From: Natronosalvus hydrolyticus
GTDB taxonomy: Archaea > Halobacteriota > Halobacteria > Halobacteriales > Natrialbaceae
Assembly: GCA_025517525.1 (NCBI GenBank)
Contig: JAOPJZ010000011.1
Span: forward strand, 1 to 64,000
Reading direction: 5' to 3'
DNA: 64,000 bases
Below are positions 26,272-34,570 of this stretch, piece after piece. A model generated the notes under the pieces. The model was given only the letters and a program-made list of their open reading frames with translations. It had not been told where the DNA came from and made no database searches. Position numbers and translations under genes: made by a program. Position 1 is the stretch's first letter; each line of letters begins with the position of its first letter.

Positions 26272-27020
26272 AGCAGATCACCTCGGCCGCGAGCCGACGG
26301 GTTGCGCTCGAGGGTCGGTACCTCCCCCGTCTCAACGAGGCTTTTGAATCGGCGAAGCGCCTTCGTCGCGAGAATCTCTGGGATGAAGCCGGCGCGTTCG
26401 ACCAACATATTCCCCAGTGCTCCGCCGGGCGGGTCGACGTTCAGGCGGAGTGTAACCTCCGTTCCTCGCTCGCCGGGTGCGCGTCGAAACCGAACCGTCC
26501 CCCATCCGTCGACTAACGCATCGTCGTGCGTTTCCCACCGCAAGAATTCGCCCGGTTCCGATTCGACGACCTCCGTCCGCCAGGTTCGGTGCCAGCCGAA
26601 CGGTCCGTCGATTCGCCACGTCCAGACGGTCGACTCTTCCGGGGAAATTTCCACGACTGGACCGAACACCTGCGTCACCGTGCTCGGCTCGATCCATCGC
26701 TCGAAGAGTTCCGCTGCGGACGTACCGACGGTAATCGACCGTTCGACGGTCCTCCCGCCCGCGGACGCCTCCGCTCGATCGAGCGACGTACCGAGGCGCT
26801 CGAGATCGTGCTGTCCGTCCGATCGGTTCACGATCCCCCGGTAACAGAGAAATCCGCCGAGTAGCGCGAGGGTCGCCCCGCCTGTCGAGCGCTTCCTGAG
26901 GCCGATCAACAGAAGGCCGCCACCAGTGCCGATGGTCACTATCCGTTTCCAGCGAGTTCGATCCGGCGCACTCGAGACCACGCCGGTACGCTCGTCTTCG
27001 ACAGTCTGTGCGTAAGTCAT
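26268..27020 (-). CDS. Membrane-anchored SRPBCC (polyketide cyclase/dehydrase-like) protein
   Basis: A 250-residue protein. N-terminal hydrophobic segments (RIVTIGTGGGLLLIGL, GGATLALLGGFLCYRGIV; residues about 25-60) precede an SRPBCC domain: VERSITVGTSAAELFERWIEP, then FGPVVEISPEESTVWTWRIDGPFGW, then GWGTVRFRRAPGERGTEVTLRLNVDPPGG. This matches the haloarchaeal and bacterial cyclase/dehydrase group, often beside MDR alcohol dehydrogenases. It overlaps the ADH start by ATGA. The lipid- or ligand-binding role is inferred. ATG 27020 (MTYAQTVED) is chosen as the start. Confidence 0.82.
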   Translation of the reverse strand: MTYAQTVEDERTGVVSSAPDRTRWKRIVTIGTGGGLLLIGLRKRSTGGATLALLGGFLCYRGIVNRSDGQHDLERLGTSLDRAEASAGGRTVERSITVGTSAAELFERWIEPSTVTQVFGPVVEISPEESTVWTWRIDGPFGWHRTWRTEVVESEPGEFLRWETHDDALVDGWGTVRFRRAPGERGTEVTLRLNVDPPGGALGNMLVERAGFIPEILATKALRRFKSLVETGEVPTLERNPSARGRGDLL

Positions 27021-27059
27021 GAACGTGCCCGTTCTGTACTCGCGAGGAACTACCGTTTG

Positions 27060-27490
27060 ATTCACCGGGTTGCAGGTGCAGCCACACGACTCCTCATCCG
27101 GTTTATCCACGTCAGTTCGTACTCCCGTCCGGCGTACAACTCGAGCGTCGGATTCGTCTCGCCTTCGATGAAGCCGGGTGTTCGACCGTTCCATCCGTCC
27201 ACGTTCGCATCGAACGTGAGGCTGTCGACGTCCTCCCAGTCGGCCGCCGCTTCCTAATCGAGTTCCGTATCTTCGCCGTCGTCAGTTTCGTCGCCGTCGT
27301 CAGTTTCGTCGTCCGCTTCGGCTTCGTGCTCGTCGTCTTCCTCCCGTTCCTGTCCGTTTCCGGTCCCTTCTTCGGCTTCGGGTTCCCCCTCGTCGGCGGG
27401 TCCCGCGCAGCCGGCAAGCAGAGCCGAAAACCCCACGACTGCCCCGAAACGAAGAGCGGACCGGCGGCTGTATGAATCGGATGATACCAT
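27060..27490 (-). pseudogene. Cupredoxin-like lipoprotein, interrupted by TAG
   Basis: The first 78 codons (ATG 27490) encode a TAT lipoprotein lead, SRRSALRFGAVVGFSALLAGC, and an acidic Glu/Asp linker, then TAG at 27254-27256. The same frame continues past the TAG with ADWEDVDSLTFDANVDGWNG, then TPGFIEGETNPTLELYAGREYELTWIN. These are the first strands of a cupredoxin, as found after such linkers. The frame ends near 27060 before the copper ligands, where sequence similarity also stops. The gene is both nonsense-interrupted and 3'-truncated. Confidence 0.65.
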
Positions 27491-27611
27491 ACTGGGAGCT
27501 AGCCGAGTCCGCCACAAAAGCCACTGGCTGGCGAGTGCGAGGTGGTCCACAGAGACGGCCGTCCCGTCCGACTCGAGCGAAGCGACCACGTCGGGAACCC
27601 CGTCGAAACCG

Positions 27612-28439
27612 CTACGTTCGCCGCCATCGACCGACCGCGAGCAGACCGAAACCAATGACTCCAACGAAACCGACGGCAATGAGGGCGTCAGCCGCACGGA
27701 ATCCCGGAATCGGCTCCGCAACACCCTCGTCGTCTTCCCCGTCCTCACCGCCGCTCTCATCCGCGGCCGTTACCGCCGCCTCGAGCGTCTCCCGATCCTC
27801 TGGATCGGGGTGATCGAAGGAATCCACCGGCTCCTCGCCATCGTCGATCGACACCGTCACCGCCTGATCGAGAATCGCGAGCGGCAGATCGTTCTCGAGA
27901 ATGACCGACGAATCGCCGAAGTCGATCGAGGCTTCCGACGGCGGCGCATCCTCGGCGACCCGTACCGTCAGCGTTGCCACCCGGGCGTCGCCCGTCGCAC
28001 CGCCATCGACCGGATCGCGGCGTTGTTCGAGGATGACGGTCCCCGCCTCGTGGGCGAGCAGGTGCTCCTCGACGACGTCTGTTTCGGTACCCTGCTCGAG
28101 CCAGTTCGCCCCCTCGACGGACGTGATCTCGAGGTAGTCGGGATGGTACTGGGCGACCAGTGTGAACTCCGCGACGCCGGTACCGCCGTGGCCGCCCCGA
28201 CTGCGCATGAGCACGTCGACCTCGAACTCCTCGCCGGGTTCGGCGTCAATTTCGTTGTCCGCCGGCGCGATCACGGCCAGCTGGTCGCCCGCGCTGACGA
28301 TTCCGGCTCCGAAGATGATGGCGATGCCAGCGAGACAGAGTGCCAGGACGACCAGCGCGATGCCCATGCGCTCGAGGGGTATCGAGCGGTCGCGTTTGCC
28401 AGTCGAATAGCCCCCCATAGACGCTGGTCTCCCGGTCAT
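27612..28439 (-). CDS. Exported cohesin-like domain protein with PGF C-terminal anchor
   Basis: A 275-residue protein. A basic N-terminus and TM (GIALVVLALCLAGIAIIFGAG) lead into a beta-rich domain: APADNEIDAEPGEEFEVDVLMRS, then FTLVAQYHPDYLEITSVEGANWL, then GDARVATLTVRVAEDAP, a cohesin-type pattern. After an acidic linker, PIPGF plus a hydrophobic helix and GRWRRT resembles a PGF-CTERM sorting signal (archaeosortase route), though the motif is not perfect. Its ATG overlaps the stop of the iron-transport-type lipoprotein gene (ATGA), so the two are co-translated and likely act together at the cell surface. Confidence 0.75.
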   Translation of the reverse strand: MTGRPASMGGYSTGKRDRSIPLERMGIALVVLALCLAGIAIIFGAGIVSAGDQLAVIAPADNEIDAEPGEEFEVDVLMRSRGGHGGTGVAEFTLVAQYHPDYLEITSVEGANWLEQGTETDVVEEHLLAHEAGTVILEQRRDPVDGGATGDARVATLTVRVAEDAPPSEASIDFGDSSVILENDLPLAILDQAVTVSIDDGEEPVDSFDHPDPEDRETLEAAVTAADESGGEDGEDDEGVAEPIPGFRAADALIAVGFVGVIGFGLLAVGRWRRT

Positions 28440-29656
28440 CGTGACAGCTCCGTCGACATGGACGGCATCTCGAGGAACGCGGTTTCGTAGCCCTGATGGC
28501 GGGTCACCTGCGGTGGGGTGACGACCTCGAGGTCGAGGGATGCGCCGTCGGGGTCGCCCTCGAGTGCGATGCCGTAGTGGTGGTGTAGTTCGTCGTCCAT
28601 CGTCTCGATCAGTTGGTGGGTTTCGCCGTCGACGACCGCCTCGAGGGCCATCAGGGGGAGCACACACCGGTTGTACGGCGAGCGCGGTGAGACCGCGAGA
28701 TACCACGAATCGTCGTCGACGAATCGGGAACCGGACTCGAGGAGCGTGACTTCGAAGACTGCGTCGCCGCTCTCGAGTGATGCCTGGTGGGTGCCTGGCA
28801 GTTCGTCGGCCGGCGGGAGTGCGGAGTAGGGAATCGCGTGGTGGTCGTCGTGCTCGTGGTGATCGTCCTCGTCGGGGTCATGCCCGCTGTCATTGTGATC
28901 GTCGTGGCTCTCGTGGTCGTCGTGTCCATTTCCGCCGTGATCCATTGGCTCGAGTGCACCGGACTCGCCCCACTCTTCCTCGGGAAAATAGTCGATTTCG
29001 GTGACGAGATTCCGTAACTCGTCGCCGAATTCGAACTCGAAGGAAAACGAGACGGTATCTTCGAATCGCCCCGTAAACGCACCCGTCCGTCGCACGCCCG
29101 GCGGACTGACTCGACCCTCGACGCGGTAGGTACCGTCCTCGCCGAGTGCCACATTGTCGCCGAAGTGAAAGCCCATCTGCTGGGAGATCATGAGCCACGG
29201 CCGTTCCTCCTCGATAGATGCATCCTCGTAAAACAGTTCGAACACCGGACTCGAGTCGAGCGGGACGACCAGCCCCGTTTCCCGATCCCAGGCAGTTACC
29301 ATCAGATGGACGTCGTCGCTGGCCGACGGGTCGACACGCTGGACGTCCCGCCCCTGAGTAAGCCAGAACGGGTGCGGATAGGTCAGCATCGGTCCGAAAA
29401 GATAGGGGCCAGCCTCGACCGGTTCGAGCATCACCATCTCCTCGCGATGCGTTGGGCGGTACACAACGTCCGGCGGGTTCTCGATTTCCGGAAACGCGGG
29501 CATCCCATCCTCGCCTATCGTCTCTTCCCCCTCATCGCCGTTCCCCTCCACGGCATCCGTCGTATCGTCCTCGAGACAGCCCGCGAGTGCAAGTGCGCCT
29601 GCCCCAACCCATCCGCATAACAGACCGCGCCTGGAAACGTCGCCCTCACCGTACAT
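28436..29656 (-). CDS. His-rich Tp34/P19-type iron-transport lipoprotein
   Basis: A 406-residue lipoprotein. The TAT/lipobox lead is VSRRGLLCGWVGAGALALAGC (Cys27). Two beta-sandwich repeats follow: PYLFGPMLTYPHPFWL ... VHLMVTAWDRETGLVVPL ... MISQQMGFHFGDNVAL, and HQASLESGDAVFEVTLL ... YNRCVLPLMALEAVVDG ... ELHHHYGIALEG. Met and His residues in these blocks recall the metal sites of Tp34/P19 periplasmic iron proteins. Between them residues 239-273 hold 11 His among Asp/Glu, a probable metal-storage or capture loop. It is the first gene of the minus-strand cluster. Confidence 0.8.
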   Translation of the reverse strand: MYGEGDVSRRGLLCGWVGAGALALAGCLEDDTTDAVEGNGDEGEETIGEDGMPAFPEIENPPDVVYRPTHREEMVMLEPVEAGPYLFGPMLTYPHPFWLTQGRDVQRVDPSASDDVHLMVTAWDRETGLVVPLDSSPVFELFYEDASIEEERPWLMISQQMGFHFGDNVALGEDGTYRVEGRVSPPGVRRTGAFTGRFEDTVSFSFEFEFGDELRNLVTEIDYFPEEEWGESGALEPMDHGGNGHDDHESHDDHNDSGHDPDEDDHHEHDDHHAIPYSALPPADELPGTHQASLESGDAVFEVTLLESGSRFVDDDSWYLAVSPRSPYNRCVLPLMALEAVVDGETHQLIETMDDELHHHYGIALEGDPDGASLDLEVVTPPQVTRHQGYETAFLEMPSMSTELSR

Positions 29657-29794
29657 TTGTTGGCGGCTATAGGTGACTCGAGCGTTTACACGTTACCCTC
29701 CCGACACCGTTTGACGGGAGCTATGACGTGGCTCGAGAGCGGTATTTCGCGGACGAACCAGCCGCCTTTTCCGTGCTGGAACCCTACCTGTAGT

Positions 29795-30154
29795 ATGTTG
29801 TTCATCCGCGGCCGCGCCGGCGGCACCGAACTCACCGGCACGCTGTACGAACGGGGCGAACAGGCCCCCTCGTTTCGCGGCGCTCCAGACGAGGACGCCG
29901 CCTACGTCTGGATCTGTGATGCCTTCTACGAGGTCGATAGTGGCGGCACGATACAGGTGATCGACGATCAGGAAATCAACGTCGCCTTCGAGTCGCCGAT
30001 GCCCCGTGGTTTCGACACGAAAGACCAGGCGCTCGCAGCCGCAACCGAACACATCGAGACGCAGTTCGCCAGAATCGGCGTCGATCCGAAAACGGTCGAG
30101 GTCGAAGTCGAGAGCGCAGAGCCGGAAGCGGAAGCTACAGCCGATAGTAAATAA
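29795..30154 (+). CDS. Conserved small haloarchaeal protein
   Basis: A 119-residue acidic protein: MLFIRGRAGGTELTGTLYERGEQAPSFRGAPDEDAAYVWICDAFYEV, then VAFESPMPRGFDTKDQALAAATEHIETQFARIGV, then an Ala/Glu tail. It looks like a widespread haloarchaeal protein of unknown function. ATG 29795 is chosen because the homology-like pattern begins there. It is divergent from the lipoprotein cluster and ends 68 bp before the IS5-type element. Confidence 0.75.
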   Translation: MLFIRGRAGGTELTGTLYERGEQAPSFRGAPDEDAAYVWICDAFYEVDSGGTIQVIDDQEINVAFESPMPRGFDTKDQALAAATEHIETQFARIGVDPKTVEVEVESAEPEAEATADSK

Positions 30155-30215
30155 CGATTATTTGATAGGAGCTGCTGAAATCCTCAGTAGGTGATAAGAA
30201 TTGGCTGCTGAATAG

Positions 30216-31210
30216 AGAGCATGGGCCTTGTTTAGACGCTCGAACTTCGACAGTCGAAGGTCTGTGGAAATCGTATCGGTTTGCTAGTAGCTCGGGGAAA
30301 ATACCAAATTTACTAGGAAGTGAAGCGGGACGGATTCGTTGTGCACACGAAGACCTCCCGCTTCACCGAGAAGGTTGTATCGCTCGCCCAAAAAGCCGTC
30401 GTTGGATCGCCAGCTCGGGCCTACCGTCCGGGGGAAGAAGGCTACGCTGACTGGGTGATTCTCGCCATTCAGGGGCTCAAAGAGTATCTCGGCCATCCGT
30501 ACCGGAAGCTGATGGACGTTCTCCGCGAGATGCCGAGAGTGACGAAATCACTCGGATTGACGCCTGAAACGGTTCCGCACTTCTCGACGGTGTGTACGCG
30601 AAAGCAGGCGATTCCGATGAAGCGGTGGCGAGCGATCCTCAATCAGTCCGTCGAACTGTATGATCTCGGTGATGTACAGGCAATCGACGCAACCGGTGTT
30701 GATCGCGTCCAAGCGAGCCAGCACTACGCCAAACGGACGGACTACACGTTCGAGGCGGTGAAAACGACGCTGCTCATTGATTGTGAGACCAGTGCGATTC
30801 TCGACATACACTGTTCGATGAAACAACCGCACGATACGCAAGTCGGCTGGCAGGTGTTAGTGCGGAATCTCGACGAGTTGACGACTGTCGCTGCCGATAA
30901 GGGCTACGACTGGGAAGAGCTTCGCACGAGGTTGCGTGCAGAAAGTATCACGCCACTGATTCCGCAGCGAGACCCTGGAATGCGGGGGTGGGCGAGAAAT
31001 TTGCTCATCATGGATCGGGCGTACCACCAGCGTTCGAACGCTGAATCAGTGTTTTTCGGGCTTCGGCGCAGATACGGTGATACGCTCTGGTCGAGAACCT
31101 GGTTCGGGCAATTCCGCGAACTTGTCATGAAATCCGCCGTCCGCAACATCGAACGCGCCATCGAGGACTCACAGCCGTGAAATCACGCGTTCAAACAAGG
31201 CCCAGAGCAT
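30216..31210. mobile_element. Intact IS5-type insertion sequence with 7-bp target duplication
   Basis: A 981-bp element (30223-31203) bounded by 17-bp inverted repeats, GGGCCTTGTTTAGACGC at 30223-30239 and the near-perfect complement at 31187-31203 (two mismatches). Both sides carry AGAGCAT (30216-30222 and 31204-31210), a 7-bp target duplication. An uninterrupted transposase and exact duplication indicate a recent insertion. Confidence 0.9.
30320..31180 (+). CDS. IS5-family DDE transposase
   Basis: A 286-residue transposase from GTG 30320 (preceded by AGGA). The DDE triad is visible: Asp in VQAIDATGVDR, Asp in TVAADKGYDWEEL, and Glu in RSNAESVFFGLRRRYGD, the last being the Y-(2)-R-(3)-E-type signature of IS4/IS5 relatives. 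N-terminal ILAIQGLKEYLGHPYRKLMDVL is the usual helix-turn-helix region of haloarchaeal ISH1/ISH11-like elements. It cuts and pastes the surrounding IS. Confidence 0.92.
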   Translation: MKRDGFVVHTKTSRFTEKVVSLAQKAVVGSPARAYRPGEEGYADWVILAIQGLKEYLGHPYRKLMDVLREMPRVTKSLGLTPETVPHFSTVCTRKQAIPMKRWRAILNQSVELYDLGDVQAIDATGVDRVQASQHYAKRTDYTFEAVKTTLLIDCETSAILDIHCSMKQPHDTQVGWQVLVRNLDELTTVAADKGYDWEELRTRLRAESITPLIPQRDPGMRGWARNLLIMDRAYHQRSNAESVFFGLRRRYGDTLWSRTWFGQFRELVMKSAVRNIERAIEDSQP

Positions 31211-31876
31211 GTATGTACCACTGCGGATTCGTTTATTCCATCTCTTTAAGCTAGAACCAGCCGATACATCGGTCTGCGAACTGATCGTTGAGGAAACTAC
31301 CAGATGAGAATAATACCTGGTATGCAAGATACAGAGCACGAACTTTTTGCACCGAGTGGTTCGCTTGTGGCGAACCCGAGGTGGAAAAACTTCGATGAAA
31401 AAGGCGGACGACTCGGCCTTCGGCCTCGCCGCCCGGGAACCGCGCTCGTTTCGCTCGCGCGGAGACCAGTAATGCAGACATTCTCTATATCTCGCACGCT
31501 GTTTAGAACAGATATCAGGTACCCTTTGAGCCTCTGCAAGATGTAGCGCGCGCCTTCAGCGACACCACCTTTCGAATCGGTCGGAGGCACACCCACAACG
31601 AACATGCACCTATTGGACAGCTCGAATTTTTCAACGACGCTTCCGAACGGACCTTTAATGAGTATATCCGACATCGGGGGATTACAGACGTTCCCGACAG
31701 CACTGCAAGAGCGGGACGCCTGGCTCGAGCTTCTCAAGAGGTCGAGTCAAGCCGTACAATATGAATAGTCCACACCGAGTATTGTCGATCCGAATTATCA
31801 GCCCTGATTGAATACGTCACGTCAGATGCGCTCCTTCTGGGGGAACATTTTCATCGCCCGTCCCGTAACCGTACAT
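31211..31876. other. Low-GC region with gene remnants after the IS
   Basis: About 670 bp with no intact gene. A 32-codon frame from ATG 31209 (MYVPLRIRLFHLFKLEPADTS) stops at TGA near 31305. Two short hairpin-forming stretches lie at about 31410-31462 (CGGCCTTCGGCC and GCGCTCGTTTCGCTCGCGC). A coding-like fragment at 31507-31764 is listed separately. The part before the acetyltransferase (31765-31876) probably holds its promoter. Confidence 0.5.
31507..31764 (+). pseudogene. Coding-like C-terminal fragment, no start
   Basis: An open frame of about 85 codons without a usable start, after a TAG at 31504. It reads DVARAFSDTTFRIGRRHTHN, then IGQLEFFNDASERTFNEYIR, then TARAGRLARASQEVESSRTI and stop. 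The amino-acid pattern is protein-like with helical periodicity, but I do not recognise the family. It looks like the 3' end of a gene whose front was lost, possibly during IS activity. Confidence 0.35.
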
Positions 31877-32635
31877 ATGTGTAGAAGCCGTCGCCATGCC
31901 GCGGTGGCAATGTTCGTTACCCTTGCCCTGTACGTCTTCAGTCGTATCCGTCGCATCCGAAGCGACGTCCCCGATAACGAGTCAACGTCTTCGCCAGTTA
32001 CCATCACGCCACTCGAAGAGGCGGAGCTATCCGAATCAGCGCGGGTGCTGGGTGCTGCGTTTGCGACTGAAGCGTTCACGACGACCGTGTTCGGAGGTAC
32101 CGTTCGTCAGGTCGAGAACGAATATAAGCAAACGATCGAACTCCTACTCCGCGCTCACTTCGAAGCAGGACAACCCGTTTTCACAGCCAAGACCGATGGT
32201 GAGGTGGTCGGGGTTGCGGCCATCTCCAGGCCGGGCGTGTCGTGGGCTCCCCTTCGACTCGTGTGGCTGTTCACTCGCCATCCCACCGTCCTGATCCACC
32301 TGTTCGAACGGATGGATTGGGAAGGAATCTATCACATCGCAAGGACGATCCGACCACCAGAGGGACTGCCATCGGCGTACTATCGGTTGGAGGCAATCGG
32401 GGTCGAGCCTGCTGTGCAAGGGGAAGGCGTCGGCCGAGCGCTGCTCGATACGACGCACGCCCTCGTCGAGCACGACCCCGGCGCGTCGGGAATCTATCTT
32501 TTCACGGGTGAGGAATCGCTCCGGAACTTGTACGAACGGTTTGGATACGGGACGGTGGGGACGAAGCAGTCGAACGAGGTCGTGGCCTACCATATGTTCC
32601 GTCCAAACGAGCGCGTCCGGCGTGATGACTACTGA
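31877..32635 (+). CDS. GNAT family acetyltransferase with N-terminal membrane segment
   Basis: About 252 residues. A short hydrophobic helix (AMFVTLALYVFSRIRRI) precedes a GNAT domain: PLEEAELSESARVLGAAFATEAF, then FTAKTDGEVVGVAAISRPG, then motif A LEAIGVEPAVQGEGVGRALLD and IYLFTGEESLRNLYERFGYGTV. It would acetylate a small amine, perhaps at the membrane. The start is uncertain: ATG 31877 is given, ATG 31826 and ATG 31910 are alternatives. It is monocistronic in the lower-GC accessory patch. Confidence 0.75.
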   Translation: MCRSRRHAAVAMFVTLALYVFSRIRRIRSDVPDNESTSSPVTITPLEEAELSESARVLGAAFATEAFTTTVFGGTVRQVENEYKQTIELLLRAHFEAGQPVFTAKTDGEVVGVAAISRPGVSWAPLRLVWLFTRHPTVLIHLFERMDWEGIYHIARTIRPPEGLPSAYYRLEAIGVEPAVQGEGVGRALLDTTHALVEHDPGASGIYLFTGEESLRNLYERFGYGTVGTKQSNEVVAYHMFRPNERVRRDDY

Positions 32636-32729
32636 GTGTCTCAGACCGATTGTTGAGGCGATACTCGTCAGGTTCAACTGGATCGCCTGCCGAATTGGCC
32701 AGTACGGAGAAAACAATCAGCGTGGCACG

Positions 32730-32978
32730 TCACTCTGCCAGTCGGTTGTAGAGCCGCCCAAACAGGTATCCAAGGATGAACGCATCGACAAACCCCAGAA
32801 TCGTCCCCCAGACGAGATCCCCCGGTTCGGGACTGTACCCCGGATAGAGATCAGCCAGCAAGAGTCGCCATCGCTCTCCATACTCCGTCCCTGCCGTTAG
32901 TTCCAGGAAGGCGACTGCTGCACTCCACATGATACCCGATGTGAGGCCGAGTGCACGTGCATCGACTTTCGCTGCCAT
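32730..32978 (-). CDS. Small two-TM membrane protein (holin-like)
   Basis: An 82-residue protein with hydrophobic helices at about 10-28 (LGLTSGIMWSAAVAFLELTA) and 55-78 (VWGTILGFVDAFILGYLFGRLYN). The segment LLLADLYPGYSPEPGDLVWG between them is characteristic of a haloarchaeal family often labelled bacteriophage holin, although a lytic role is unproven. A TM2 with Asp inside (GFVDAFILGY) is shared by that group. Neighbours give no further clue. Confidence 0.65.
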   Translation of the reverse strand: MAAKVDARALGLTSGIMWSAAVAFLELTAGTEYGERWRLLLADLYPGYSPEPGDLVWGTILGFVDAFILGYLFGRLYNRLAE

Positions 32979-33080
32979 AGACAGTGTTTCGCTCCGACTG
33001 TGTAAAAATCAGTTCATGATTCTTGTTATCTGGAACAGTTCCATGGGTTTAGTCCGTTATGAGCGGTAGCGGAGTACGAG

Positions 33081-33650
33081 ATGATAGTCTTGGTCGCATT
33101 TGCTGTCGGTCTCGTCACTGCAGGTATCTTTCTAATCGGCGTCGTTATCACAATCAGTGATGCGGGACCGCGACTGTGGCCACATGGCGAAAGGGACTGG
33201 ACGTACTGGGTGCATTATCTTGGCTGGGGTGTTCACGTCCCTGCGTTCGTTCTCACTGTATTTCTTGACGCAGGCAGCTTCTTCACGCCTGGGCCGCTCG
33301 CTGTGGGGGTCGGACTCTTTCTGATAGCTACCGGTTTGGTGGTCGCTGTCGCGGCGATCGCCCAGCTCGGGCTAGCGACGAGTACCGGTATTCCAGGGGA
33401 ACTGTACACCAACGGTCTCTACCGGTATTCGCGCAACCCCCAGACTGTTGGTCTCGTCACCGCAATCGCTGGCGCTTTCATCGCCACCGGATCGATGTAC
33501 GTACTCATCCTCGGGGGTCTCGATGCCCTTGTGTTGTTGCTGGCGGCGATAGCAGAAGAATCCTGGCTCGAAGATCAGTACGGCAACTCGTACGAGGTAT
33601 ACAGGGACCAAACGCCACGATTTATCGGCCTCCTGATCCAGAACGGCTAA
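33081..33650 (+). CDS. Isoprenylcysteine methyltransferase-like membrane protein
   Basis: A 189-residue protein with five to six TM helices. GLYRYSRNPQTVGLVTAIAG and the C-terminal ESWLEDQYGNSYEVYRDQTPRFI are the AdoMet/ICMT-type signature (R-N-P ... E-E-x-x-L-x-x-x-(Y/F)-G-x-x-Y-x-x-Y). Such enzymes methylate lipid or isoprenoid substrates; an archaeal quinone or lipid substrate is possible but unknown. It stands alone in the accessory patch. Confidence 0.8.
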   Translation: MIVLVAFAVGLVTAGIFLIGVVITISDAGPRLWPHGERDWTYWVHYLGWGVHVPAFVLTVFLDAGSFFTPGPLAVGVGLFLIATGLVVAVAAIAQLGLATSTGIPGELYTNGLYRYSRNPQTVGLVTAIAGAFIATGSMYVLILGGLDALVLLLAAIAEESWLEDQYGNSYEVYRDQTPRFIGLLIQNG

Positions 33651-33826
33651 CGATGAGCAGGTACAGCGAGCACGAGGATATTGCGCCTTACGTAGCAACC
33701 AATCGCCTTCGATTTGCCCAGTGATGGATTCAGTCCTTGTACGTACTGTTACCCGTTTCCAACCTCGGGCGCACCGAGTTCTGGTTCAGGCAATCATTCA
33801 ATTGGCTCGACAGTGAATTGGATGCT

Positions 33827-34342
33827 ATGGTTGACGAAACACTCGACAACCTCGACCGCCGTATCCTCCACCTGCTCCAAGTAGACGCCCGTAATGCCAG
33901 CGACACCGCCATCGCCCATGAGACCGACGTTACCGGGACGACCATTCACAATCGAATCCAGCAACTGGAAGACAAAGGAGTCGTTCTCGGATACAATCCG
34001 GAGATCAATTACGAGCGGGCAGGCTATCCGATGCGCGTTCTGTTTATTTGTTCGATCGACCTCTCCAAACGGTCAGAAATGGCGGAGAAAGCCCTCGATG
34101 TACGGGGTGTCGTTAACGTCCGGGAGATGCTGGCCGGCGAGGAGAACCTCCACGTCGAAGTCGTCGCCGAAGGAACATCCGACGTTAAGGAAAGCACTGA
34201 ACAGTTAGACGAACTGGGTCTGCAAATCATGAGTAGTAATATCTTGGCAGAGGAACACATCCAACCGTGGAATCACTTCCACCAGGATATGGCCGGCGAA
34301 GACGCCAATACTCCCGCGGAAATCGGTTCCGATGAGGAATAG
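33827..34342 (+). CDS. Lrp/AsnC-type transcriptional regulator
   Basis: About 171 residues. The HTH is LDNLDRRILHLLQVDARNASDTAIAHETDVTGTTIHNRIQQLEDKGVVLGY. The RAM/AsnC effector domain follows: MRVLFICSIDLSKRSEMAEKALDVRGVVNVREMLAGEENLHVEVVAEGT. ATG 33827 (MVDETLDNLDRR) is used because it precedes the HTH exactly as in relatives. Effector amino acid unknown. The acidic C-terminal tail after about 150 is extra. A repeat pair lies in its downstream region (34373-34446). Confidence 0.88.
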   Translation: MVDETLDNLDRRILHLLQVDARNASDTAIAHETDVTGTTIHNRIQQLEDKGVVLGYNPEINYERAGYPMRVLFICSIDLSKRSEMAEKALDVRGVVNVREMLAGEENLHVEVVAEGTSDVKESTEQLDELGLQIMSSNILAEEHIQPWNHFHQDMAGEDANTPAEIGSDEE

Positions 34343-34372
34343 TCCCGCGGGGATACTGCGACGACGATTGGA

Positions 34373-34446
34373 TTATTGAAGTTTTACCGCTGGTGTCTTG
34401 ATAGACATACATAATTATTGGTCTATTGAAGTATTACCGGGGTGTC
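34373..34446. repeat. Imperfect direct repeat, about 50-bp period
   Basis: TTATTGAAGTTTTACCGCTGGTGTC at 34373-34397 recurs as CTATTGAAGTATTACCG-GGGTGTC at 34423-34446. The 225-bp AT-rich spacer between the Lrp gene and the DUF7344-like gene also holds an AATAATTATT-like palindrome between the copies. It could be a paired binding site, for example for the Lrp regulator. Confidence 0.5.
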
Positions 34447-34570
34447 CCCGACCAATCTGCTGCAGTTTGCTTGGGAAAGCCAACCAACTCCCCATCCCTA
34501 CGTGGAATTATAAAATCTATAGAAAGACTGTAAAAAAGCCCTTATGAGGCTCACAACCAATCGATAGGTG

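Noticed and set aside
27254..27256. TAG inside the cupredoxin-like gene read as pyrrolysine
   Set aside because: Haloarchaea lack the pyrrolysine system, and the downstream domain is truncated, so plain decay is simpler.
31410..31462. GC-rich hairpins (CGGCCTTCGGCC, GCGCTCGTTTCGCTCGCGC) as a CRISPR or rRNA remnant
   Set aside because: Only two different palindromes, no regular spacing and no rRNA-like sequence.
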